A stretch of DNA of 64,000 nucleotides from a virus. The position numbers and the translations under genes were made by a program. Position 1 is the first letter of the stretch, and the number at the start of each line of letters is the position of its first letter. The stretch is from positions 1 through 64,000 of IMG/VR virus record IMGVR_UViG_3300027791_001841. One strand, written 5' to 3'. The notes below the pieces were generated by a model. The model was given only the letters and a program-made list of their open reading frames with translations, did no database searches and was not told where the DNA came from. This document shows, one piece after another, positions 34,376 to 42,846 of the stretch.

Positions 34376-36327
34376 TGGCGTATAATTCAAGCATACAACC
34401 TGGTAATCCTCCACTAGTTTGGGATAGCTTTAGAAAAGCATTAGATGAAGTTAATGCAAACTTTGTAACCATTGGTGCAACACTTGCAGGGGGAGAGCAA
34501 AAGTCTATTATTTCTGCTACTCAAACAAGTCCAGTTATAGTAACAACTTCAGCAGCACACGGATTAGTTGACGGGCAGCGTGTAACAATTACAAATGCTG
34601 CTGGTATGACTCAACTTAATGGACAAACATTTTTTGTTGATGTTGCTTCAAATATAGCGTTTGGATTGTTTAGCGATGCAGGAATATCTACTCCAACCGA
34701 CGGCACAGGATTTGGCGCATATACCGGTAGTGGATTAGCGCAACCGTTGTTAGAGTTTAGTACTCTTAACCTTGAAGCATTAACAACTTCAATTAAGCCA
34801 GGAACTGATGCAACTTATGTATTTGGCGATGCTACACACAAATGGAAACAAGCACACATTGCTGAAACATTACAAGTAGCTGGACAAGAAGATAACGGAT
34901 TATATTTAGGAACAGCTCGTATTAAAGGAGAATCAGGAAAAGTTGATTTACCTTTTGGTTCAACAATTGCAGGCGATTTAATTATTGATCCTGAAAAAAG
35001 ATATTTTAGATACATTAACTTAGACGATGGTGACATTGTTGAAGCTGATCACACTAACGATACACTATCGTTTTACGGTGGAACAGGAGTTCAACTAGTT
35101 GCAGGTAGTGATGCAGACAGCATTACATTTATCAATGCTGGTGTAACACAATCTATTGCTAGTACAGGTATTTCAGTTAGTTCTGCAACAGGCAATGTAA
35201 CTATTACTAACACAGGTGTTACATCTGCACAAAATACAACTAACATTCCATCTAGAGCAACAGGACGTACACCGGGAGAAGGTGTTACAGTTAGTACAAC
35301 AACTGGCGCAGTACAGTTTACTAACACAGGTGTGCTAGAAGTACAACAAGGTTTTGGTATTACAGTTTCAACAGATGGTGCAACAGGTGTTGCAACTGTT
35401 TCAAACTCGGCGCCAGCTGTACCAACATTCCAACAAATTGCAGTCGATGGTCAAACAAACATTGCAGCAGATAATACTGCTGATATTTTAACGTTTGAAA
35501 ATGGATACGGAATTACTATTACTACTGATACTATCAATGACAAGTTAATATTTACTGTTAACAAAGAAATTGATATTAGCGGTAGTGTATTTGGCGATGA
35601 CAGTGCATTACTTGTTGATGGGGTGTTGTCGAAAATTGTTGGTCCAGTAGATACGCAAGGACCGTTATACATTGATAGTGTTCCTATTGCAACTTCTGGA
35701 AATGATATAGTTCTTACATCAATATTACCATCAGGGCTTAGTACTACAATTGGATCAGTTTCAAGTCCATTTAATACTGTATATTCAAATCAATTTGTTG
35801 GTAGCATTACAGGCGATGTAACAGGAAGTTTATTTGCAGACGATTCAACGCTCATGATTGATGCAGTTGATAACAAAGTGATTGCTTCATTAACAGGTGA
35901 TGTGACAGGTAATGTTGTAGGTAACTTAACAGGTAACTCAACAGGTTATCATACAGGCGATATAAAAGGTAGTGTATTTGGTGATGACTCTACTAAGATT
36001 ATTGACTCGGTCGAAAATAAAATATACGGCGATGTTATTGGAACACACACTGGAAACATATTTACAAACTTAATTGACAGTGCAGATAGTAGTGCAATTA
36101 CTGTTACACCGATGACAGTGTTTAGCAGTGATGTTAGTGTACAAAACGAATTAACTGCTCCAGTAATTAACGCAGGAAACATAGTTAGCACAGGCTTTGT
36201 ACAGTTTAGCAGTTTAACTACCACACAGCGTAATGCACTAGCTGCGGTGAATGGAATGGTTATTTACAATTCCACTGATAATAAATTTCAAGGCTATGAA
36301 GATAGTGCTTGGGTTAACTTGGTATAG
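34375..36327 (+). CDS. Tail-fibre protein with repeated GSVFGDDS units
   Basis: This 650-residue protein is a fibre. Near the N-terminus (about 45-110) it has one of the modules found in the giant protein upstream (SAAHGLVDGQRVTIT). Residues about 400-550 hold three copies of a GSVFGDDS-type repeat (starts near 402, 483 and 532), a unit common in T4-like cyanophage fibres. The C-terminus (TTQRNALAAVNGMVIYNS) is a typical fibre-end domain. It starts one base before the end of the upstream gene's stop codon, so both are made from one message. Confidence 0.82.
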   Translation: MAYNSSIQPGNPPLVWDSFRKALDEVNANFVTIGATLAGGEQKSIISATQTSPVIVTTSAAHGLVDGQRVTITNAAGMTQLNGQTFFVDVASNIAFGLFSDAGISTPTDGTGFGAYTGSGLAQPLLEFSTLNLEALTTSIKPGTDATYVFGDATHKWKQAHIAETLQVAGQEDNGLYLGTARIKGESGKVDLPFGSTIAGDLIIDPEKRYFRYINLDDGDIVEADHTNDTLSFYGGTGVQLVAGSDADSITFINAGVTQSIASTGISVSSATGNVTITNTGVTSAQNTTNIPSRATGRTPGEGVTVSTTTGAVQFTNTGVLEVQQGFGITVSTDGATGVATVSNSAPAVPTFQQIAVDGQTNIAADNTADILTFENGYGITITTDTINDKLIFTVNKEIDISGSVFGDDSALLVDGVLSKIVGPVDTQGPLYIDSVPIATSGNDIVLTSILPSGLSTTIGSVSSPFNTVYSNQFVGSITGDVTGSLFADDSTLMIDAVDNKVIASLTGDVTGNVVGNLTGNSTGYHTGDIKGSVFGDDSTKIIDSVENKIYGDVIGTHTGNIFTNLIDSADSSAITVTPMTVFSSDVSVQNELTAPVINAGNIVSTGFVQFSSLTTTQRNALAAVNGMVIYNSTDNKFQGYEDSAWVNLV

Positions 36328-36340
36328 GGTGGATAGATAG

Positions 36341-36679
36341 ATGAGTAAACTAACAGTAAACATTGGAACATCCGCAAACGATAGAACAGGTGACTCAATA
36401 CGCTCAGCGTTTGAAAAGATTAATACTAACTTTACAGAATTATATACTGAGCTAGGATTAGATAGCGGTGGACTTAATTTAGGTGCGTTCGAGTTTGCAG
36501 GTAGTGTAATGACTACAACAGATTCAAGTGCTATTACAGTTGCGCAAAACACTACTGTAGACGGTAACTTAACTGTTACTGGCGATATTACAGGCTACAT
36601 AAGTTTAGCAACATTAAAAACTGAAGTAGCAGCAAGTGCTGACTTTGCAGCATTTAAATCAAGAATAGCAGGATTATAG
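36341..36679 (+). CDS. Small virion protein sharing the fibre attachment motif
   Basis: This 112-residue protein begins with VNIGTSANDRTGDSIRSAF and NFTELY, nearly the same N-terminal motif as the giant fibre at 27719 and the protein at 36690. The rest is a short beta-rich region with DGNLTVTGDITGYIS. It looks like the attachment domain with a minimal fibre body and may cap or link the larger fibres. An AGGGTGGA site precedes the ATG. Confidence 0.72.
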   Translation: MSKLTVNIGTSANDRTGDSIRSAFEKINTNFTELYTELGLDSGGLNLGAFEFAGSVMTTTDSSAITVAQNTTVDGNLTVTGDITGYISLATLKTEVAASADFAAFKSRIAGL

Positions 36680-36689
36680 GAGCGTATAG

Positions 36690-37268
36690 ATGACAATCAG
36701 TTTAATTAACATTGGTAACATTGTAAACGACGGACTTGGTGACGATTTACGCACTGCGTTCCAAAAAGTAAACACAAACTTTTCAACACTAGAAACAGAA
36801 TTAACAATTACTGCAACTAACCAAGGTGCAAACGGTGTTAATGTTTTTAGACAAAAAACTGGGGCTAATTTAGAATTTAGAAAATTAGTGGCTGGAACTA
36901 AAATGCAACTAGACCAAGGTGAAGAAGCAATTGTTGTTTCAAGCACAGCACCAGATGCATTTACTAGAATTGATACTGATGCAGGTAGCATGTATGCTAA
37001 TGTGCATCAACAAATAACTTTTGAAGGCACAAGTGCTCCGCTATCAGAAAACGGTGTTAAAGACATTGAAGTTACTTCTGTAGGTAGTACTATAAAATTT
37101 AAAACTATTATACCTGTTACAGAGTACTTAACAACATACGACTTTGGGCCTGTTGGGTCAGGTCTTTTTGAAAACGCAATACAATTGGCGCTACAAGGTT
37201 CTAATATTGATTTTGGTACACTCACATACGCTTCGGGAATCAATTTAGATGTCGGCGGATTGTCATAG
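36690..37268 (+). CDS. Virion protein sharing the fibre attachment motif
   Basis: This 192-residue protein starts with NIGNIVNDGLGDDLRTAF and NTNFSTLE, the third copy of the motif seen at 27719 and 36341. The remainder is beta-rich and I do not recognise it. It has an AGGAGC ribosome-binding site and lies 10 bases after its neighbour. It is probably a baseplate-proximal or fibre-linking protein of the tail. Confidence 0.7.
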   Translation: MTISLINIGNIVNDGLGDDLRTAFQKVNTNFSTLETELTITATNQGANGVNVFRQKTGANLEFRKLVAGTKMQLDQGEEAIVVSSTAPDAFTRIDTDAGSMYANVHQQITFEGTSAPLSENGVKDIEVTSVGSTIKFKTIIPVTEYLTTYDFGPVGSGLFENAIQLALQGSNIDFGTLTYASGINLDVGGLS

Positions 37269-37282
37269 GGAGTTACAACTAA

Positions 37283-39757
37283 ATGGCAATTACTTGGATT
37301 ACGCCTGCAGGAGATTTAGGAACTTTTGAAGAAAGAGTTACTGTAAATATTCCTATTCAAGCGTCTACTGACTCTGGTCAACCAATTTCATACACTATTA
37401 TTGCAGGTAAACTTCCTATAGGTTGTATATTACGTGATGGTGTTATCAAAGGAGCACCTGGCGAAGTTACAAAAGTTACACAATCAAAGTTTGTTATCAG
37501 AGCTAATGATGGTACAGACGGCTGTATGGATAGAACATTTAGTATGTCTATTGATGGTGCTGACTTTCCAGAATGGATTACAACTGCTGGATATTTAAAT
37601 GTTGGTAACGGCGATGCATACTTTGTACTAGATGATTCAGAAGTTAACTTTCAACTCGAAGCAACTGATAAAGATTTAATTGCAGGGGAAACTTTAAAAT
37701 ACTATATTGTTCCTAATAGTGGATTATTACCTCCTGGATTATTACTGTCCGAAACCGGTAACATTTCTGGGTTTACACAGCCAGTTCAAGCAGTAGCATA
37801 TAACTCAAATGAATCAGGAGCATACGACACACACTCGTTTGATACTGTTCCGCTTGACATTGCAAAAAATACTTCAACAGGATTTGACACATACTTTTAT
37901 GATAATACAAGGTATGACTTTTCAGAAGGTAGTAGAATACCTGATAAGTTAAGTAGAAGTTATACATTTAGTGTTGCAATTACAGACGGTATAAATGCTG
38001 TACATAGAACATTTAAAATATATGTTGTAACTGAAGAATTTTTACAAGCAGATAACACATTGATGCAAGTTGACACAAACTTGTTTCAAGCAGACTCTAG
38101 TAGAGATAGACAACCACTATGGATCACTCCATCATACTTAGGCAAGTATAGAGCTAACAACTTTTTAACTTTACCATTAGATGTATACGATCCGCCAACC
38201 CTGTCAGGAACTATTACATATTTTTTAGTTGCTAATAATCCAGATGGTACTCCAAGTACATTGCCGCCGGGGCTAACATTAGATACAGTAACAGGTGACT
38301 TATCAGGCGTTGTTCCTTATCAAGCTGCTGTTACTGAAAATTATAAGTTTACAATGAGAGCTGTAAACTTTCCAGTAAGTCTTGCAAAAATTAACTATGT
38401 GCTCACTGGCGACTGGAGCAGTTTGCGTACTTATAACGTTAACGATGCTGTTGTAGTTGATGGACTAATTTATATTTGTATTGAAGCACACCTTAATAAA
38501 TTACCAACTGACACTAATTATTGGATACTAGGAGTTTCATCAGCTGAAAGAACATTTAATGTAGACATCATTGGTGAAATTGAAAGTTCAATTTCATGGA
38601 TTACCCCTAGTGATAGAGGTACTATTAAACCTAATGATCCTAGCAACATATACGTTGAAGCAAAAAGTTTGTTATACGGTGGAAGATTACTTTACACACT
38701 AGAGAGTGGATCACTTCCACCTGGCTTAGAATTTCTACCTACAGGGTTAGTTCAAGGAAAAGTAAAACAATTTCAGGATAATAAAGGCTTAGGTTTAACT
38801 AGATTCTTTGATCGAGATAGTGCAGGCGAAGATTCATCAACATTGTCAAGAGATTTCAGTTTAACATTTGATCAAACAACTACAAGTTTTGACAAAGAAT
38901 TTAGATTCACTATTAAAGCACAAGACGGTGCAAATTTTGCTGAAAGTTTAAGAACATTTAAACTTAAAGTAGTTGCTGACAATCAAAAAGTATTTTCAAA
39001 CATATATGTTAAAGCATTACAGTCTAAGCAGAAAAGATTAAATTGGTTTAATTTTATTACAGATTCTACAATATTTAAAGCAGAAGAAATATATCGATAC
39101 GGAGACCAAAATTACGGTATCCAAAGTGAACTAAAAGCACTACTGTTTGCTGGGATTGAAAGTAAAACAGCACAAATGTTTGTATCTGCTATGGGGCAGA
39201 ATCACTACAACAAACGTTTTACGTTTGGTAATATTAAACAAGCAGTAGCAAAAGACCCATTGACTAATAACACATTATATGAAGTAGTATATGTGGATCT
39301 TGTTGATGATTTAGAAAAAAATGGTAAAAGTATATCGCAGGTAGTAGAACTAAAAGATAACATTAATAGTAAAATAATTGTAAGTTATGACGCAATTACT
39401 ATTGATAGTGATGTTCCGCTAGTTAGCGACTCAGATCATCAAAGAATTTTTCCTAATTCAGTAAATAACATGCGTAAGAGAATACGTACATTAGGAGACA
39501 GAGATCGAGGATTTTTACCGCTTTGGATGAGAAGTATCCAAAATACCGCAACATATGAACTTGGGTTTACTAAAGCACTAGTGTTATGTTATACTAAACC
39601 AGGGAAGTCTCAAAAAGTAGTAGCAAGAATTAAAGCAAATGGCTTTGATTTTAAGACTATTAACTTTGAAGCAGATCGTTATATCGTAGATATAATTGAT
39701 GGGCAAATTGAGGATAAATACATTGTATTCCCGCAACGTGGAGAGAAAAGACCGTGA
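37283..39757 (+). CDS. Virion protein with putative Ig-like (He_PIG-type) domains
   Basis: This 824-residue protein contains several domains with the pattern LPPGLxLxxxTGxxSG (for example SGLLPPGLLLSETGNISG near 150 and STLPPGLTLDTVTGDLSG near 330, and SLPPGLEFLPTGLVQG near 475), the mark of putative immunoglobulin-like He_PIG domains found in surface proteins. The last third (from about 570) is a different, charged domain. A protein of this type is present in many T4-like cyanophages as a structural protein. It may bind carbohydrate or stiffen the fibre network. Confidence 0.78.
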   Translation: MAITWITPAGDLGTFEERVTVNIPIQASTDSGQPISYTIIAGKLPIGCILRDGVIKGAPGEVTKVTQSKFVIRANDGTDGCMDRTFSMSIDGADFPEWITTAGYLNVGNGDAYFVLDDSEVNFQLEATDKDLIAGETLKYYIVPNSGLLPPGLLLSETGNISGFTQPVQAVAYNSNESGAYDTHSFDTVPLDIAKNTSTGFDTYFYDNTRYDFSEGSRIPDKLSRSYTFSVAITDGINAVHRTFKIYVVTEEFLQADNTLMQVDTNLFQADSSRDRQPLWITPSYLGKYRANNFLTLPLDVYDPPTLSGTITYFLVANNPDGTPSTLPPGLTLDTVTGDLSGVVPYQAAVTENYKFTMRAVNFPVSLAKINYVLTGDWSSLRTYNVNDAVVVDGLIYICIEAHLNKLPTDTNYWILGVSSAERTFNVDIIGEIESSISWITPSDRGTIKPNDPSNIYVEAKSLLYGGRLLYTLESGSLPPGLEFLPTGLVQGKVKQFQDNKGLGLTRFFDRDSAGEDSSTLSRDFSLTFDQTTTSFDKEFRFTIKAQDGANFAESLRTFKLKVVADNQKVFSNIYVKALQSKQKRLNWFNFITDSTIFKAEEIYRYGDQNYGIQSELKALLFAGIESKTAQMFVSAMGQNHYNKRFTFGNIKQAVAKDPLTNNTLYEVVYVDLVDDLEKNGKSISQVVELKDNINSKIIVSYDAITIDSDVPLVSDSDHQRIFPNSVNNMRKRIRTLGDRDRGFLPLWMRSIQNTATYELGFTKALVLCYTKPGKSQKVVARIKANGFDFKTINFEADRYIVDIIDGQIEDKYIVFPQRGEKRP

Positions 39758-40368
39758 GTAATATAAATTATTTAAGCATTAATGAAAATTTTCCAGTGGC
39801 TGGTGCCGATAACGACACTCAGACATTTAGAGATAATTTTGATACAATTAAAACAAGTTTGCAAACTACTAAAACAGAAGTACAAGCACTTGAAGATACT
39901 ACTGCTAGATTAACAAATCCAGGTGGTGGTGCGTATGTTAACGACTTTCAGTTAAACCAAATTACTAGATCTGTATTTTTAAACAATAGAGAAAAAACTA
40001 ATAATCTTGGTACTGTTCCGTTAGTCGGTGGCACAGTTACTGAAATTGATTTTCAAACTGGTTCTTACTTTATACTTGCAGCATCTTCAGCGTTAAACTT
40101 AAACTTTACTAATCTTGCAGGTGATCCTGCAAACGGTGAAGAAACTGCTACCCAAGGTGGCGTAAGTAAAATAACTTTAGAACTTCGCACATCAGGTGCA
40201 GGTGATAGAGCTGTTACATTTACAACAACTGGTGGTACTGTTATTAAGAAAGATGCTAACTTTCCTGCAAGCCTTGTAATATCATCAACAACTAATCCTA
40301 CGTTTATTGAAGTTTGGAGACATGACCAAACAACAATCTTTATGAAATACTTGGGCATCTATAGCTAA
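39754..40368 (+). CDS. Virion structural protein
   Basis: This 204-residue protein opens with INYLSINENFPVAGADNDTQ, then FRDNFDTIKTSL and a coiled-coil helix, a helix order that recalls the NF-containing attachment motif of the upstream fibres but without the GTGDS core. The rest is beta-rich. It uses a GTG start that overlaps the upstream stop (GTGA), with GGAGAG before it. It closes the structural operon. Confidence 0.68.
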   Translation: MSNINYLSINENFPVAGADNDTQTFRDNFDTIKTSLQTTKTEVQALEDTTARLTNPGGGAYVNDFQLNQITRSVFLNNREKTNNLGTVPLVGGTVTEIDFQTGSYFILAASSALNLNFTNLAGDPANGEETATQGGVSKITLELRTSGAGDRAVTFTTTGGTVIKKDANFPASLVISSTTNPTFIEVWRHDQTTIFMKYLGIYS

Positions 40369-40601
40369 TGTTCCATCCATTAGAGAAAGATCTTAGTGAG
40401 ATGAAGACAGTTGATGTTGAACAAAAGCTGTCTGAATTGAACAAAAAATATTACCTAGCCGCACGTTTTGGCAATCAAGACCTATTGACACAACTCCAAA
40501 CATTTGTTATAATATATAGAAATGAGCTTTCACAAAGAGCCATTAATATGAAATTTGAAGAACAAGACCAGGATTTGGATCAATTGATTAATGTGGACTA
40601 A
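40368..40601 (+). CDS. Small conserved phage protein
   Basis: This 77-residue, mostly helical and acidic protein has no recognised domain. It overlaps the structural gene upstream by one base (TAATG) and the DnaE-like gene downstream by 11 bases, which supports it as a real gene. Proteins of similar size and composition follow tail genes in other T4-like marine phages. Function unknown. Confidence 0.6.
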   Translation: MFHPLEKDLSEMKTVDVEQKLSELNKKYYLAARFGNQDLLTQLQTFVIIYRNELSQRAINMKFEEQDQDLDQLINVD

Positions 40602-41070
40602 AACAAATACTACTGAACAACTAATTAAGGGCATAGTAAAATATGGTCCTAACATCTTAGAAAACTGTATATGTAACGATGACCTTACAGTTTACAAGAA
40701 CAGAATCTCTCAAGAATTCTTAGATTACCCATTACCTAAGACTGATATCGATCATTCTAATTGGTTCGTGCCTCAAAAATATAGAGACATGAATATCATT
40801 GACTTTGTACTATCAAAGACACAGAACGAAGAACAATATCAAAGAGCAGTAATTGAATTAACAGAATTTGAAAACAGAAATTTATTTCCACTACTTAAAC
40901 AAATGGTATATATAATAGACACACTAAGACAACACAATATTGTTTGGGGTGTTGGTAGAGGTAGTAGCGTAGCTAGTTATGTACTCCACTTACTAGGGGT
41001 CCATAAGATAGATAGTATTAAATACAATATACCATTAAATGAGTTTTTTAAAGAAGAACCCAAAACATAG
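40591..41070 (+). CDS. DnaE palm-motif-like small protein
   Basis: This 159-residue protein ends with a stretch very like the first palm motif of bacterial DNA polymerase III alpha: VWGVGRGSSVASYVLHLLGV then a KYNIPLNEFF-like end (in DnaE, GRGSAAGSLV... followed by LLFERFLNPE). The helices just before it also match that part of DnaE (EYQRAVIELTEF). The later motif with the catalytic Asp pair is absent, so it cannot polymerise DNA by itself. It could be a remnant or a nucleotide-binding regulator. It overlaps the upstream gene by 11 bases. Confidence 0.6.
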   Translation: MWTKTNTTEQLIKGIVKYGPNILENCICNDDLTVYKNRISQEFLDYPLPKTDIDHSNWFVPQKYRDMNIIDFVLSKTQNEEQYQRAVIELTEFENRNLFPLLKQMVYIIDTLRQHNIVWGVGRGSSVASYVLHLLGVHKIDSIKYNIPLNEFFKEEPKT

Positions 41071-41081
41071 GAGAATAAGTT

Positions 41082-41303
41082 ATGGCACTAGTAAAAAGTA
41101 TGAGAGGCAAGGAAGTTGACATGGAAAAGTTAAATCTTAGAAATGAAGAAACTCCTGCTGTAGGAAATGCAAAAGTAAATGCTCGCGGTGACGAATTAGG
41201 CGCTGGTGGTGCAATTGTTCGTACAAGAGAAGAAGTATTAGCAGACTACTACAAACAAAATCCAAGGGCTATTAAAGAAGAAATTGTTAGTCGCAAAAAA
41301 TAA
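41082..41303 (+). CDS. Small conserved phage protein
   Basis: This 73-residue protein has MRGKEVDMEKL at the start and a Gly-rich middle (RGDELGAGGAIVRTREEV). It has a GGAGAA ribosome-binding site and sits 11 bases after the DnaE-like gene. Similar short proteins occur beside gp31-type genes in T4-like marine phages. No function can be given. Confidence 0.6.
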   Translation: MALVKSMRGKEVDMEKLNLRNEETPAVGNAKVNARGDELGAGGAIVRTREEVLADYYKQNPRAIKEEIVSRKK

Positions 41304-41319
41304 TTAGTTAGGATAAGAA

Positions 41320-41715
41320 ATGATTAAAGGTAAAGTTAAACCAATCCACGATAATGTATTAGTATACGATATGCACTTCGGGGAAACAACCACATCAGGT
41401 GGAATTATCATTGGAAATGATGATGGTAAAGCACATGGTGTTAAGGCTCGTTGGGCAAGAGTTTATGCTAAAGGTCCTGCGAACAAAGACGAATACGAAC
41501 CAGGTGATTGGATTTTAATTGCACACGGTCGTTGGTCAAGAAAGATGAAAGTAGACTGCCCCGAACTTGGTGAAGTTGAAATTCAGAAAGTCGAGGTAGA
41601 ATCGATCCTTGTCGCAGCCGACAAAGATTACGAACCTAGCCTATCATATTACGGCGAAGAATATAGCCACGGATCTACTGCTAATTTCGATCCGGGCATG
41701 TTCGGCGCAAATTAA
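41320..41715 (+). CDS. GroES-like co-chaperonin (gp31 type)
   Basis: This 131-residue protein has the GroES fold pattern: KVKPIHDNVLVYDMHFGE at the start, a mobile loop TTTSGGIIIG that contacts GroEL (GGI in GroES), and a beta-barrel with PGDWILIAHG and VEVESILVA. The extra C-terminal tail of about 30 residues is not found in GroES. In T4, gp31 replaces GroES so that host GroEL can fold the large capsid protein. It lies after two small genes on the same strand and its stop overlaps a convergent gene by four bases. Confidence 0.85.
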   Translation: MIKGKVKPIHDNVLVYDMHFGETTTSGGIIIGNDDGKAHGVKARWARVYAKGPANKDEYEPGDWILIAHGRWSRKMKVDCPELGEVEIQKVEVESILVAADKDYEPSLSYYGEEYSHGSTANFDPGMFGAN

Positions 41716-41900
41716 TAAGCGTAAGCGATTTCAGGCATTAATCTAAAGGTTAATGCTTTTCGCGGACCTTGGGTCGTGTTTATTGTGACCTCCCCTGACT
41801 TCTCGTGAAACTCAATCTTAGTAATAATTGCTCGCTTGTTGTTTTTACCAACAAGGATTTCTTGACCTACTTCTAAGTTTAGTGAAAGATTCTTAATCAT
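41712..41900 (-). CDS. Small beta-rich protein of unknown function
   Basis: This 62-residue protein has a KOW- or SH3-like strand pattern (VGQEILVGKNNKRAIITKIEF then GEVTINTTQG). I chose the ATG at 41900 because an AGGAGA site lies nine bases before it; a longer frame reaches 41960. It is a single minus-strand gene between gp31 and the promoter at 41954. Function unknown. Confidence 0.55.
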   Translation of the reverse strand: MIKNLSLNLEVGQEILVGKNNKRAIITKIEFHEKSGEVTINTTQGPRKALTFRLMPEIAYAY

Positions 41901-41953
41901 GGGTTGTTCTCCTGTTAACCAGCGATTGCTGTTAAAAATATTTAGCTTAGGGG

Positions 41954-41982
41954 TTGACAACTATTAAACACTACTATATAAT
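41954..41982 (+). promoter_or_regulatory. Consensus sigma70-type promoter upstream of mazG
   Basis: TTGACA at 41954-41959 and TATAAT at 41977-41982 are separated by 17 bases, a perfect consensus. It begins the early operon mazG, cytidylyltransferase, gp44, ferredoxin and the small gene at 44101, which ends at the hairpin at 44211. Confidence 0.85.
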
Positions 41983-42008
41983 AAAGAGTAACATAAGGAG
42001 AAAGACTG

Positions 42009-42419
42009 TTGAACAACGTAGACTTAAATCGCTATCAAGAATTTGTAAAAGAAGTAACTAGTACAGCAAGTAATAATACTGCTGAACTATCAAAAACACT
42101 AGATAGCCTAGAAACCCAAAGTGGTGTTAACATGGCACTACTACTAACAGGCTCGATTGGAATGGCGAGTGAAGGAGGCGAATTTGCAGAAATTGTTAAA
42201 AAATGTATCTTCCAAGGTAAACCACTTGACGATGAAACTATATTTCATGCTAAACGAGAACTTGGCGATATTATTTGGTATTGGATTAATAGCTGCAGGG
42301 CTCTTAGTATTGACCCTAACGAAGTAATTGCTGAAAATGTAAACAAACTAAAAGCTCGTTATCCGGGCGGAGAGTTTGATGTACATTATAGCGAAAACAG
42401 AAAAGATGGCGATCTCTAA
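42009..42419 (+). CDS. mazG: MazG-like nucleotide pyrophosphohydrolase
   Basis: This 136-residue protein has the all-helical MazG signature: SEGGEFAEIVKK (ExxE) and then ELGDIIWYW (ExxD), which bind magnesium for hydrolysis of nucleoside triphosphates to monophosphates. Phage MazG has been proposed to tune (p)ppGpp or the dNTP pool. The start is a TTG, eight bases after AAGGAG, and about 20 bases after the predicted transcription start. It is the first gene of an early operon. Confidence 0.88.
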   Translation: MNNVDLNRYQEFVKEVTSTASNNTAELSKTLDSLETQSGVNMALLLTGSIGMASEGGEFAEIVKKCIFQGKPLDDETIFHAKRELGDIIWYWINSCRALSIDPNEVIAENVNKLKARYPGGEFDVHYSENRKDGDL

Positions 42420-42432
42420 AAAGGACAACGAT

Positions 42433-42846
42433 ATGACAGTAGGAATTACGTTTAGTAGTTTTGATTTATTTCATAGTGGACATGTTGCTATGCTTAAAGA
42501 AGCAAGTGAGCATTGTAACTACTTAATTGTAGGACTACAAACGGATCCTACTATCGACCGTCCTGAAAAGAACAAACCTATCCAAAGTGTGTTTGAAAGA
42601 TATGTACAACTAAAAGGTTGTTCGTATATTGATGAAATTATCCCTTACGAAACCGAGCAAGATTTACTAGATATACTGCTAACTTATACTATTGATCGTA
42701 GATTTATTGGTGAAGAATATAAGAAAAAAGATTTCTCTGGTAAACAGATTTGTGTTGACAAAGGCATAGAAATATATTATAATAAAAGACAACACTCATT
42801 TAGCACATCTAATTTGAGAAAACGAATAAGCGAGGCAAACAAATGA
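42433..42846 (+). CDS. Glycerol-3-phosphate cytidylyltransferase-like protein
   Basis: This 137-residue protein is a small nucleotidyltransferase: FSSFDLFHSGHVAML carries the HxGH motif, and STSNLRKRI near the C-terminus carries the second nucleotide motif. Such enzymes (TagD type) make CDP-glycerol or similar activated alcohols. I chose the ATG at 42433, eight bases after AAAGGA, over earlier in-frame ATGs inside mazG. It overlaps gp44 as ATGA. A role in sugar or lipid-head-group activation is an inference. Confidence 0.8.
   Translation: MTVGITFSSFDLFHSGHVAMLKEASEHCNYLIVGLQTDPTIDRPEKNKPIQSVFERYVQLKGCSYIDEIIPYETEQDLLDILLTYTIDRRFIGEEYKKKDFSGKQICVDKGIEIYYNKRQHSFSTSNLRKRISEANK

Noticed and set aside
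27719-40368. Long frames on the minus strand opposite the fibre genes
   Set aside because: They are shadows caused by the Thr/Gly/Val-rich repeats of the fibre genes, with no ribosome-binding sites or recognised domains.
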